The notes under the pieces were generated by a model. It did not search any database, was not told the DNA's origin, and saw only the letters and a program-made list of their open reading frames with translations. The position numbers and the translations under genes were made by a program. Below, piece after piece: positions 18,507 to 25,978 of a DNA stretch of 64,000 bases. The DNA is from Bacteroidota bacterium (GTDB lineage Bacteria; Bacteroidota; Bacteroidia; Chitinophagales; Chitinophagaceae): contig JAFAFR010000023.1 in assembly GCA_023423405.1 (NCBI GenBank), positions 186,001 through 250,000 of the forward strand, given 5' to 3'. Position 1 is the first letter of the stretch. The number at the start of each line of letters is the position of its first letter.

Positions 18507-18956
18507 TCATCGGCTCTGGCTTTGCACTTTATGTTTTGGGTCGAAGCTTACCATCCACTGGATACCATATTTGTCTGCAAACATTCCAAAATAAGCACCA
18601 AAAGGGCCGTCGGCCATTGGCATTTCAATTTTTCCTCCTTCCGAAAGTCCGTGGAATAATTTGTCTGCTTCTTCACGACTTTCTGCACTAATGGATATGG
18701 TATTTCTGTTGTCGTTCTCCGTTACCTGTCCCATCATTTCCATAACGTCGCTGCCCATCAGCACACTGCTTGCGCCGATAGGTAGGGCGATGTACATGAT
18801 TCTGTTGGCATCATTTTCAGGTATTGGAAACGAATCATTTGAAAGGTCCTTGTATCGCATGATTTTTGCAAATTCTCCACCAAATACTGATTGGTAAAAT
18901 GCAAATGCCTCTTCGGCGTTTCCGTTGAAGTGAATGTGGGGATTGATATGGGCCAT
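18507..18956 (-). CDS. VOC-superfamily (PhnB-like) protein
   Basis: This 149-residue cytoplasmic protein begins MAHINPHIHFNGNAEEAFAFYQSVFGGEF, the standard first beta-alpha-beta module of PhnB-like VOC proteins. A second module ends PFGAYFGMFADKYGIQWMVSFD. The fold is shared by glyoxalases, dioxygenases and resistance proteins, and many members have no known substrate. It lies on the same strand as the SRPBCC and ArsR genes just upstream, a grouping often seen in Bacteroidota. The stop-to-start gap to the SRPBCC gene is 57 bp. Confidence 0.85.
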   Translation of the reverse strand: MAHINPHIHFNGNAEEAFAFYQSVFGGEFAKIMRYKDLSNDSFPIPENDANRIMYIALPIGASSVLMGSDVMEMMGQVTENDNRNTISISAESREEADKLFHGLSEGGKIEMPMADGPFGAYFGMFADKYGIQWMVSFDPKHKVQSQSR

Positions 18957-19013
18957 GATTGTTGAATTTTAGTAGTTGCTTACTTTGCCTTTTCATCCCG
19001 GTAGCTATCGGGA

Positions 19014-19511
19014 TCAGGACCGTTTCGATAAAGTTGTCAATAGATTTTCCAGGTTGGTCATGCTCATAGTGAATCCTTCTTTAAAGCCCATTTCAATCAT
19101 CTTCTCCATACGGGCAAGAGATTCATTATAAATAGTAATACGTACTGTTGTCTTTCCGTTCTGTTCACTAAATGTGTAATCCCAATCAGAGCCCGGTAAT
19201 TCGAGGTTTTCATCTTTGTCCGCAAAAGCATTAAACATTTTGAAATTGGTTTTTGGGCTAATGGAAGTGTATTTCTGAATTGCCCAACGCTCTTGCCCTT
19301 CGGGGCTTACCATCGCATAAAATCTTCGTCCGCCAACCTTGAAGTCCATAAATTTTGTTTTTGATTTCCAGGGTTTAGGCGCTACCCATTGGTCAAGGAT
19401 TTCTGCTTTGGTAAATGCATCCCATACCAGCGACAGGTCAGCATCAAATTCTCTCGTTATGAATACCGTTTTCGCTGCTTTGTCAACGGTAAAATCAAAT
19501 AGTAGGTTCAT
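19014..19511 (-). CDS. SRPBCC (AHSA1-like) ligand-binding domain protein
   Basis: The 165-residue protein has the AHSA1/START-like pattern: FITREFDADLSLVWDAFT, QWVAPKPWKSK, FKVGGRRFYAMVSPEG and GFKEGFTMSMTNLENLL at the C-terminus. This helix-grip fold holds a hydrophobic ligand. Its start overlaps the stop of the ArsR gene by 4 bp (ATGA type), so the two are translationally coupled. ArsR plus AHSA1 pairs are widespread; the ligand is usually unknown. Confidence 0.88.
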   Translation of the reverse strand: MNLLFDFTVDKAAKTVFITREFDADLSLVWDAFTKAEILDQWVAPKPWKSKTKFMDFKVGGRRFYAMVSPEGQERWAIQKYTSISPKTNFKMFNAFADKDENLELPGSDWDYTFSEQNGKTTVRITIYNESLARMEKMIEMGFKEGFTMSMTNLENLLTTLSKRS

Positions 19512-19828
19512 TTTTTCTTATTTTTTAAGGTGTACAATACTTCATCGAGTTGTTTGAAGCTTTCTTCCATGATCTTCCGGAATTGGTCGAGCCAGGCATC
19601 GATTTCTTTCATCTTATCGATTTTCAGCTCATAGAAGATTTCCCTGCCTTCGTGCTTGTGGGTGAGGAGATCGCACTCAGACAGGATGCGCAGGTGCTTG
19701 GATATGGATTGGCGGGTAACGTCGAAATGCTCCGCGATGGCGTTGGGAGTCATTGCATGTACGGCTATCAGAACGAGGATCGCCCGCCGGGTGGGATCAG
19801 CAATGGCCTGAAAAATGTCACGTCTCAT
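19508..19828 (-). CDS. ArsR-family winged-helix transcriptional regulator
   Basis: The 106-residue protein shows the ArsR-type winged helix: FQAIADPTRRAILVLI, NAIAEHFDVTRQSISKHLRIL as recognition helix, and LTHKHEGREIFYELK as wing. No ELCVCDL metal-box cysteines are present, so it probably responds to a non-metal signal. It is first in an operon with the SRPBCC protein (4-bp overlap) and probably the VOC protein. A near-perfect inverted repeat overlaps its promoter just upstream, which strongly suggests autorepression. Confidence 0.9.
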   Translation of the reverse strand: MRRDIFQAIADPTRRAILVLIAVHAMTPNAIAEHFDVTRQSISKHLRILSECDLLTHKHEGREIFYELKIDKMKEIDAWLDQFRKIMEESFKQLDEVLYTLKNKKK

Positions 19829-19846
19829 AAATTAGTAAATAAGAAG

Positions 19847-19889
19847 CCGATTGGTTGCAAATATACGAGCAACCGATCGGTTTCGCAAA
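19847..19889 (-). promoter_or_regulatory. Promoter with overlapping operator for the ArsR/SRPBCC operon
   Basis: On the minus strand a -33 TTTG (19886-19889) is followed after exactly 20 bp by a -7 TATATTTG (19858-19865), a full match to the Bacteroidota consensus. A 12-bp inverted repeat, CCGATTGGTTGC (19847-19858) and GCAACCGATCGG (19869-19880), differs at one position and has a 10-bp spacer. One arm lies between the boxes and the other overlaps the end of the -7 box. This is the layout expected for repression by the ArsR dimer encoded 19 bp downstream. Confidence 0.75.
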
Positions 19890-20377
19890 TTTTTGGTGGA
19901 AATTTTTTTGAATAGTTTGAAAGCTGGATGACAGGTCGGCGATAGCCAATATAGCAGTGGGTGTATACTATTCTGGAGGGCCAGGAAAACTCCGACCACC
20001 GGATCAGGAAAGCTGTTGCCGATACGACCGAAGATCTCAAACGGGAAATGCCGAGATCGCTGTGGGATTAGAGAAGCTGCTATGGAGGAGGACAACACCG
20101 CTTGACCCTGATGAGAAGCAGTTTCCGGTCAGCCTACCTTGCCTGGATTGCGAAATGCGGATAATTTGGAGTCGCTGGTTGCCTTTTACGAGGTTATAGA
20201 ATCTTCCTTGCAAAACAAAGGGTCTCATGAAAATGAGACCCTTTGTTTTGCTCGTTCCCCTGAATGGACGATTTCTAACCAAATTTCGGAAGACTTAGTA
20301 TGGCAAATTTTATTTAGAGCAAAAACTAAAGGAAAAGAGTTTTTTATGAATGCGATGGGTGTATGGAAAACCATCGA
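19890..20377. other. Intergenic region without a recognised gene
   Basis: Short frames here have no family signature and are interrupted in all phases, so I see no gene. The region could be degraded coding DNA. The only clear structure is the large inverted repeat at 20210-20251, listed separately. Confidence 0.5.
20210..20251. terminator. Bidirectional terminator-like perfect hairpin
   Basis: Two perfect 19-nt arms surround a GAAA loop (20229-20232). The core GGGTCTCAT/ATGAGACCC stem is flanked by A-rich sequence on the left and TTTGTTTTG on the right. That fits a rho-independent terminator working in both directions. It lies 127 bp downstream of the minus-strand lipoprotein gene (20378-20644). 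Confidence 0.7.
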
Positions 20378-20644
20378 TTACCCGCCATGTTGCCAGCAAT
20401 AGCCATTGCTCTTCGCCTTTCTTTTACAACGGGTTCCCTTTTTAGTCATCCTCATGCAACGATCCTCTTCCCTGTTAGTATTCACATTGATGTATCCGCG
20501 CGAATTTTCGGTTTTGGTATTGGCTAAAGAGTCAATTCTTTGCTCGAGACGGGTAACACGCTGGTTTAATTGATTTATTCCTCTATCCGTATTATAACAG
20601 GAACAAAACAGCAAAGGCAGTAAGATAGTGGAATGAATTTTCAT
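20378..20644 (-). CDS. Small lipoprotein with Cys/His (DUF5763-like) C-terminus
   Basis: The 88-residue protein has a lipoprotein-type leader (LLPLLFCSC), a short coiled-coil-like segment (NQLNQRVTRLEQRIDSLA), and a C-terminal motif RCMRMTKKGTRCKRKAKSNGYCWQHGG. That motif is a C...C...C..H arrangement seen in small Bacteroidota proteins and probably binds a metal ion. It follows the 325-residue membrane protein gene by 18 bp on the same strand, so the two are likely co-transcribed. The function is unknown. Confidence 0.65.
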   Translation of the reverse strand: MKIHSTILLPLLFCSCYNTDRGINQLNQRVTRLEQRIDSLANTKTENSRGYINVNTNREEDRCMRMTKKGTRCKRKAKSNGYCWQHGG

Positions 20645-20662
20645 AGCAGGTCTTTGCCCGTT

Positions 20663-21640
20663 TTAAAGCTTTTTGTTTGAATCAGCTAATGAATCTTTGC
20701 CAGGGACTTGTTTTTTCCGAAGATAGGTGTCAAACATATAAGGTGAAAGCACTTTTAAAGTACGGGTAACGTCTACAGGGTGGTTGCCGCCTATTGTGTA
20801 ATATTCTAATACCCGGTTGTTTTTTAGGTAATAAATTTTCCCAATCGACCATTCCGTTATCGTGTCCGCTCGCGTGATCTTTCTAAAATTCTTCAACTTT
20901 TCTTTGTCCAGTGCCAATATAAGCCGGCCTTTAGGGTCTTCATTGCAAGGTACTTGCTCATAATGATCCTCTGCCCAATACATGCAGCCGGTGTTTGCAT
21001 TTCCCAATGCCATTTGTCCATCTTTGTCTTGCTGCCAGATAAAATACAACCCTCCAAGAGAAATTATCCCGACCCAAAAAATGGCCCTTGCCGTTTTGGA
21101 TGTATGCTTTTTCTCATCGCCCGCCGCAATTGCCTGTAAAGGAGTGGTAGGATTTCCTTCATTGGGTGCCGGATTTTCCGACACAGTATTTTGCTCAATG
21201 CCGGGTTTTGGAGGAGGAGGCAGAGGGTCTCCTATTGGTCTTCCAATTATAGAAAGCGCATCCTCATCCAATATAACATCCATACCAAATACGTAAGGCC
21301 GGTGCCTAAAGTCAATCAACCAGGCGAGCAGTTCCAGGTTCCTGTCATTGATTCCTTTTCTGCCAGCTCCTTTTAAATAGGTGTCAAGCGGCTTGAATTT
21401 GCTAACATCAAATTCCTGAATAACCGATAAAAATTTTCTCCCCTGTTCGGCCGGGCCAAAAAACGCTCTAAGGGTAGGCTCGTCTTTTTTTGCATAACGT
21501 TCCTGGTAAACATTTGCGCATTCCCGCCTGATATTGGCGGGCGTTGATTGAGCTAATAATGGCGAAAGTTCATTATTGGCTTTCTTTTTATTATAAGCCG
21601 CTACCACCAGCTTAGTATAGCCTGCATGATCTAGGCGCAT
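20663..21640 (-). CDS. Unknown protein with one central transmembrane helix
   Basis: I do not recognise this 325-residue protein. The first 150 residues are helical and charged (KLVVAAYNKKKANNELSPLL, FFGPAEQGRKFLSVIQEF). Next is a Pro-rich linker (PLPPPPKPGIE, about 140) and a single membrane helix near residue 190 (AIFWVGIISLGGLYFIW). The last 120 residues have a CMYWAEDHYEQVPC segment with two cysteines. The likely topology is a cytoplasmic N-terminus and an extracytoplasmic C-terminus. It begins the two-gene unit with the small lipoprotein. Confidence 0.6.
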   Translation of the reverse strand: MRLDHAGYTKLVVAAYNKKKANNELSPLLAQSTPANIRRECANVYQERYAKKDEPTLRAFFGPAEQGRKFLSVIQEFDVSKFKPLDTYLKGAGRKGINDRNLELLAWLIDFRHRPYVFGMDVILDEDALSIIGRPIGDPLPPPPKPGIEQNTVSENPAPNEGNPTTPLQAIAAGDEKKHTSKTARAIFWVGIISLGGLYFIWQQDKDGQMALGNANTGCMYWAEDHYEQVPCNEDPKGRLILALDKEKLKNFRKITRADTITEWSIGKIYYLKNNRVLEYYTIGGNHPVDVTRTLKVLSPYMFDTYLRKKQVPGKDSLADSNKKL

Positions 21641-21671
21641 ATGAGTTGCTTCTATCTAAAGTAAACAATAA

Positions 21672-21765
21672 CCGGAATTCCCGGAATTCTCGGTGAAAAA
21701 CTACTGCATAACCGGAATAGCCGGTTACGGTTAACCGGAATTTTCGGAATCATCGGAATTGCTGG
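21672..21765. repeat. Degenerate 9-bp repeat, consensus CGGAATNNN
   Basis: CGGAAT occurs at 21673, 21682, 21713, 21736, 21745 and 21754. Three pairs are exactly 9 bp apart (21673/21682, 21736/21745, 21745/21754). The repeat is noncoding as drawn and lies just upstream of the minus-strand membrane protein gene. Its role is unknown; it could be a microsatellite relic or a protein-binding cluster. Confidence 0.6.
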
Positions 21766-21929
21766 AAGCGTTTAATAATCAATCGTTTATACAGCTCTAT
21801 GTTTGCATTGTAATCATTTGGTACGTCGTACGGTGAATCAGGTGATCTGCCGAGAGCGAAAGTCACAGTAAGGTTAGCCGGCATGGGAAGTTGTTAACCA
21901 AACTGCGATCAACGCCCTTCCTTCCCAGC

Positions 21930-21984
21930 GTAAGAAGCGCTTCTTACAAAACAGTCTCCGCCAGGCCCGCGACCTGGTGCGGGC
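21930..21984. promoter_or_regulatory. 18-bp palindrome and GC hairpin in the leader of the small peptide gene
   Basis: GTAAGAAGCGCTTCTTAC (21930-21947) is perfectly self-complementary. It is followed by stem GCCCGC (21965-21970), an 8-nt loop and GCGGGC (21979-21984), then AAATTTTT. The second element could be an attenuator or a terminator for a short leader RNA. Confidence 0.35.
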
Positions 21985-22016
21985 AAATTTTTCCAAGAAC
22001 TAAAAAATTAAAAACA

Positions 22017-22199
22017 ATGTTAGAACTGATCATATGGTTGGGTGCATTCTTTTGCGCCAACCCGACCCATACGCTCCAGAATCATGGCAGCTGTAGCCGG
22101 GTACATATCACAGCCGCTTCGGCTGCCGATACTGGTGGTGAAACGGGGGGCACTCCAAAACCACCCGTGCCCCCGCCACCTCCTCCACCAGGGTGGTAA
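22017..22199 (+). CDS. Small proline-rich peptide (60 residues), unknown
   Basis: I do not recognise this peptide. ATG 22017 follows an A-rich AATTAAAAACA start region typical of Bacteroidota translation. The N-terminus is hydrophobic (LELIIWLGAFFCA), the middle has two cysteines (22-residue spacing), and the C-terminus is a GGETGGTPKPP segment followed by a run of seven prolines and GW. A rho-independent terminator lies 14 bp after the stop, so it forms a self-contained transcription unit. It may be exported or membrane-inserted. The terminator separates it from the histidine kinase gene, but position suggests a possible signalling link. Confidence 0.45.
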   Translation: MLELIIWLGAFFCANPTHTLQNHGSCSRVHITAASAADTGGETGGTPKPPVPPPPPPPGW

Positions 22200-22213
22200 T
22201 GTCACAGTAGAAG

Positions 22214-22241
22214 GGCAGAGATTACTCTGCCTTTCTTTTTT
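22214..22241 (+). terminator. Rho-independent terminator
   Basis: Stem GGCAGAG (22214-22220), loop ATTA and stem CTCTGCC (22225-22231) are followed by TTCTTTTTT. It terminates the small peptide gene and separates it from the histidine kinase gene. Confidence 0.8.
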
Positions 22242-22265
22242 ATATTTAAGGGAAAATAAGGTTGC

Positions 22266-23933
22266 TTGAAATACGCACTTCATTTATTACTGGCCATAGC
22301 TTTTATATTGCTAAGCCGGACCGGTCAATCCCAGGAAAAAAAGGACAAGTACACCGATTATGATAGTGGCTATAGGTTATGGTATTACGATAAATGGGAT
22401 TCTGCCTTTCTTATGTTTAACCGCTATGTAAATAACCCCGATGATACACTAAAAAAAGGCAGCGCATACAAATTCATGGGAGAAATGCAATGGTATATTG
22501 GCGATCTGTATGGTGCCCAGGAAAGCCTTATCAGCGCCATCAATACACTTGACCCGAACAATAAAAAACACCACGAGGAATTAGGCTATGTATATAATAT
22601 CCTGGGAAATGTTAGCCTGGATTTAAAATCATACGGAGATGCGATCAGCTACTATAATAAAGCGATAGATTTTGTCAGGGGAACTGACTTTTGTTATAAT
22701 GTATTAAATGGAAAAGCGACAGCACTTCAGAAAAATGGGAACTACAACGAGGCTATTGATATTTATGATTCAATACTGGTAATGCAACCAACCGACCAGT
22801 CACTCGTTGCCAGGCTAATAGATAATAGGGCAAAGAGCGGCTGGCTGCAGAACCACAACTATCCTGCGCTGCCAGAATTCTGGACAGCACTAAAGATCCG
22901 TATCGATAGTCAGTACAACCAAGGATTAAATGCGAGTTATGCACACCTTGCCGACTATTATGCAAATCCAAATCCCGATTCTGCATTGTGGTATGCAAAT
23001 AAAATGTTCGAAAAAGCAAAGCACACTCACAATGCAGAAGATATACTGGAAGCTATTGATAAACTGGTAAGTTTTAACAGCGACCCTATTTTAAAAGAAT
23101 ACTGGTACCGGAAATTCAAACTTCTCAATGACAGCCTTCAGCGCTCAAAGGATACCACGCGTAACCGCTTTGCAGTCATACGGTACGAGGTACAGAAAAA
23201 CAAGGCCGACAATCTTATTTTACAACAGCATATTACCCGGCAGCGCCTGTTTACATATGGGGTTGTGCTGCTTGCAATTACCGCTATTATCGGGTTGACG
23301 GTATGGTACAGCAAGCGTAGAAAACGTATAAAACAGGAAGCCGAAATGTCCATAAAAGACTCCAGACTAAAAACTTCTCAAAAGGTACATGATGTGGTAG
23401 CCAATGGACTTTACGGAATAATGAACGAGCTGGAGTACGTTGAGGAAATTAAACGCGAACCACTGCTTTTAAAAATTGAAAATCTTTATGAAAAATCAAG
23501 GGATATATCATACGAAGAGCTTAGTTCCGCTAATGATACAGACTATGATAAGCAGATCCATTGCCTTGTAAATGAGTTTACTAATGAGCAAACGAAGGTA
23601 TTTTTGATCGGTAACCAGCAAGCATTCTGGAACAAGGTAACCAGTTTCCAAAAAAACGAAGTTTTATTGATCATCCGGGAGATCATGACAAATATGAAGA
23701 AGCATAGTGGTGCTCGCAACGTAATGATACGATTTAAAGAGGAAAACAGGCTCGGTAATATTTATTATAGCGACGATGGAAAGGGGTTTTCTCCGGGCAT
23801 TGAATTTGGCAACGGATTAAACAATACGGTTAACCGTATTAAATCATTAAACGGAGAGATTAATTTTGGAAAAAGCGATAAAGGCGGCGCATCTATTGTG
23901 ATCGGCTTTCCGCTTCAATCCTGTAAAGCATGA
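22266..23933 (+). CDS. TPR-containing sensor histidine kinase
   Basis: The 555-residue protein starts at TTG 22266 with a signal peptide (to about residue 22). A periplasmic TPR array follows (for example GYVYNILGNVSLDLKSYGDAISYYNKAI), then one transmembrane helix (about 328-350, VVLLAITAIIGLTVWY). The cytoplasmic phosphoacceptor region has KVHDVVANGLYG (His near 375). The C-terminal HATPase has IIREIMTNMKKHSGA (N box), DDGKGF (G1) and GNGLNN. It belongs to the NarL/DesK-type kinase branch common in Bacteroidota. The response regulator gene overlaps its stop by 4 bp, so they are a cognate pair. The ligand is unknown. Confidence 0.85.
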   Translation: MKYALHLLLAIAFILLSRTGQSQEKKDKYTDYDSGYRLWYYDKWDSAFLMFNRYVNNPDDTLKKGSAYKFMGEMQWYIGDLYGAQESLISAINTLDPNNKKHHEELGYVYNILGNVSLDLKSYGDAISYYNKAIDFVRGTDFCYNVLNGKATALQKNGNYNEAIDIYDSILVMQPTDQSLVARLIDNRAKSGWLQNHNYPALPEFWTALKIRIDSQYNQGLNASYAHLADYYANPNPDSALWYANKMFEKAKHTHNAEDILEAIDKLVSFNSDPILKEYWYRKFKLLNDSLQRSKDTTRNRFAVIRYEVQKNKADNLILQQHITRQRLFTYGVVLLAITAIIGLTVWYSKRRKRIKQEAEMSIKDSRLKTSQKVHDVVANGLYGIMNELEYVEEIKREPLLLKIENLYEKSRDISYEELSSANDTDYDKQIHCLVNEFTNEQTKVFLIGNQQAFWNKVTSFQKNEVLLIIREIMTNMKKHSGARNVMIRFKEENRLGNIYYSDDGKGFSPGIEFGNGLNNTVNRIKSLNGEINFGKSDKGGASIVIGFPLQSCKA

Positions 23934-24595
23934 TTGACAAAGTTATTGTAGCCGAAGACCATCAGTTCGTAAACCTTTCGGTTCAAAAGACTATGGAAGA
24001 TCTGAAGGTTAAGCATTATGATTATGTATTTTATTGTGACGATGCCTTATCCAGGATTCAACTGGCCCAACAAAAGGGTCAGCCTTATGACCTGCTGATC
24101 ACCGATCTTTCCTTTGAAGATGACGGAACCGTTCAAAAAATTAATGATGGAATTGACCTGATACGGACGGTTAGGGCGGTTCAGCCGGCTATTCTAATCC
24201 TCGTATTATCCGGGCAGCATCGTCCTGCTGATATACATAATTTATTCAGGAACAACGAAATTGACGCCTATGTGCGAAAAGCACGGCATGACGTACAGGA
24301 ATTAAAGTCGGCGATGAAGGTGCTTTCAAAGGGGCAGCGATACTATCCCAGGTCATCGGCACAACTTGTGAAGCGATCAAATACCTACGAATTCACAGAT
24401 TTCGACATCACTATTATCCGTTTGCTTTATCAGGGCTACCAGCAAAATGAAATACCGGCTTATCTTCAACAGCACAACATTAAACCTTCCAGCTTAAGCA
24501 CCATTGAGAAACGCCTGAATCAGATCAGGGAAGAGCTTGGGTTTTCAAATAACCAGCAACTAATGGTGTTTTGTAATAATGCGGGTTTATTATAG
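23930..24595 (+). CDS. NarL-type response regulator
   Basis: The 221-residue protein has a receiver domain: acidic pocket VAEDHQ (about 8-13), phosphorylated Asp in LLITDLSF (about 59), LVLSGQ (conserved Ser/Thr switch) and AYVRKA (Lys). The C-terminal helix-turn-helix region (about 155-221) includes FTDFDITIIRLLYQGYQQNEIPAYL and is a divergent LuxR-like DNA-binding domain. Its ATGA overlap with the histidine kinase indicates translational coupling. Targets are not visible; autoregulation of the local genes is possible. Confidence 0.85.
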   Translation: MIDKVIVAEDHQFVNLSVQKTMEDLKVKHYDYVFYCDDALSRIQLAQQKGQPYDLLITDLSFEDDGTVQKINDGIDLIRTVRAVQPAILILVLSGQHRPADIHNLFRNNEIDAYVRKARHDVQELKSAMKVLSKGQRYYPRSSAQLVKRSNTYEFTDFDITIIRLLYQGYQQNEIPAYLQQHNIKPSSLSTIEKRLNQIREELGFSNNQQLMVFCNNAGLL

Positions 24596-24660
24596 GCACA
24601 GGAGCGGGCATCTCCTTCTGATATTACGGTTTACCGTAAAAAAAAGATAAACAGGCCTGT

Positions 24661-24668
24661 TAGTTTTG
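24661..24668 (+). promoter_or_regulatory. -7 promoter element before the nuclease-like gene
   Basis: TAGTTTTG matches the Bacteroidota -7 consensus TAnnTTTG. It lies 36 bp before the ATG at 24705, which supports that start over the upstream TTG at 24666. A -33 element is not clear. Confidence 0.4.
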
Positions 24669-24704
24669 AAAGTGAAGGTGCTTAAATCATTCAAAATTAA
24701 CGTT

Positions 24705-25478
24705 ATGCTCACCGCATTAAAACAACAAAAGCTACTGAACTCCCTTAAAGTATATAGAAAGGAATTTTTAGAAGGGAATATTAAAGAGTTGGATGAATCC
24801 GGCACCCGGATCATGATTAACCGGTTCCTTTCGGAAGTACTTGGTTACAAACAACTGGAAGAAATAAAGACGGAATACATGATCAAAGGCACCTATGCCG
24901 ATTATGTGATACAGGTAAATAAAACGAGACATTTCCTGGTAGAAGTAAAAGCACTTTCCTTTCAATTATCCGAAAAACATTTGCGGCAAACAGTAAACTA
25001 TGGAGCCAATGAGGGAATTGAATACGCCTTGCTCACAAACGGAAAGAATTTCGAATTCTATAAGATCATATTTGGGCAGCCCATATCATCCCGGTTAATA
25101 TTTGCTATAGATCTCAGTGATGCTGTCGGTTTGAAAAATGCAGTTAGCCATTTACAACATCTGCATAAAGAAAGCGTGGTTAAAAATTCTTTTAAACCGC
25201 TTTGGAATAAATGTGAAGCAACCGATCCCTACAATATTGCGGGCATCCTGTGTTCTGATACAGTGGTGAAATGTATTAAAAAGATGATCAAAACCAGGTA
25301 CAATGAAAAGTGCGGGGACGAAATAATCCTGGCTGCGGTGCACAGGATCGTAGCGGATAAGATGGACCCCACGTTGATAAAGCCGTTTAAGGCGGCAAGG
25401 GTAAGAGTTAAGAAAGCAGTAAAAGTTTCGAATGATAACCCGGAGGAGCCCCAGCCTTCTGCGACTGCGGAAATATAA
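24705..25478 (+). CDS. HsdR N-terminal-domain-like nuclease protein
   Basis: The 257-residue protein resembles the N-terminal nuclease domain of type I restriction subunit R and related stand-alone proteins. It has an EYMIKGTYADYVI segment followed by FLVEVKAL, giving the D...ExK pattern of PD-(D/E)XK nucleases near residues 65-85, then RQTVNYGANEGIEYALLTNGKNFEFYKI. The C-terminal 90 residues are a charged helical region. No methylase, specificity or helicase genes are present, so it is not a complete restriction system. The start at 24705 is supported by the -7 element. It could be a solitary defence or DNA-maintenance nuclease. Confidence 0.65.
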   Translation: MLTALKQQKLLNSLKVYRKEFLEGNIKELDESGTRIMINRFLSEVLGYKQLEEIKTEYMIKGTYADYVIQVNKTRHFLVEVKALSFQLSEKHLRQTVNYGANEGIEYALLTNGKNFEFYKIIFGQPISSRLIFAIDLSDAVGLKNAVSHLQHLHKESVVKNSFKPLWNKCEATDPYNIAGILCSDTVVKCIKKMIKTRYNEKCGDEIILAAVHRIVADKMDPTLIKPFKAARVRVKKAVKVSNDNPEEPQPSATAEI

Positions 25479-25572
25479 GAACTTACTGGAAAAGGTTTCA
25501 AATTCGGAAAACCTATCAGTTAGCCTTCGCCACTCATTATCTGCATACTATAAACTTTAAACATACCATATC

Positions 25573-25974
25573 ATGACACCAGAGCTTCAAGCGCATTTTC
25601 TTAACCTATATTCAATGGCATTGGTCGATTCAAAATTTGATGAGAAAGAGATCGCAATACTATACAGGCTGGGAGAAGAAAAAGGTATTCCGAGGGACAA
25701 GATCGACACTATGCTTTTAAGCCCCGCAGGTTCAGGACATCTACAGCCGCCGGAGACCCTCAGCGAAAAAATAGAGTATTTATATGATTATGCAAAAATG
25801 ATATTGGCGGATGGTGTAGTGCATGATGATGAAATAAGAACGCTGGAAAAGTTTTGCGGCAGATTTCAATTCGAGGAAAATAATATTCCCCTAATAGCAC
25901 AACTTTTAATTGAGGCTGCAAAGAACGACATGCCTAAAACTGACCTCATCGATTTTGTAACTCAAAATAATTAA
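25573..25974 (+). CDS. TerB-like (tellurite resistance/stress) protein
   Basis: The 133-residue all-helical protein shows two acidic TerB-type motifs: LYSMALVDSKFDEKEIAILYRLG at the start and MILADGVVHDDEIRTLEKFC near residue 80. Both are typical metal-binding loops between helices in the TerB family. It is cytoplasmic. The next gene starts 4 bp after its stop, so it is co-transcribed with the four-TM coiled-coil protein and VWA-like lipoprotein. TerB proteins occur in membrane-linked stress and phage-defence complexes, often with VWA proteins; a similar role here is inference. Confidence 0.7.
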   Translation: MTPELQAHFLNLYSMALVDSKFDEKEIAILYRLGEEKGIPRDKIDTMLLSPAGSGHLQPPETLSEKIEYLYDYAKMILADGVVHDDEIRTLEKFCGRFQFEENNIPLIAQLLIEAAKNDMPKTDLIDFVTQNN

Positions 25975-25978
25975 GCTT

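Larger units (their letters stand above)
21641..22016. other. Intergenic region with repeats and hairpins
   Basis: No protein gene is supported here. Contents are a degenerate 9-bp CGGAATNNN repeat (21672-21765), a perfect 18-bp palindrome GTAAGAAGCGCTTCTTAC (21930-21947), and a GC-rich hairpin GCCCGC / GCGGGC (21965-21984) followed by an AAATTTTT run. The last two lie 33-87 bp before the small proline-rich peptide gene and could form a regulatory leader. Confidence 0.5.

Noticed and set aside
19890..20209. Possible degraded coding frame upstream of the ArsR gene
   Set aside because: Translated in each frame, it gave no family signature and was interrupted by stops.
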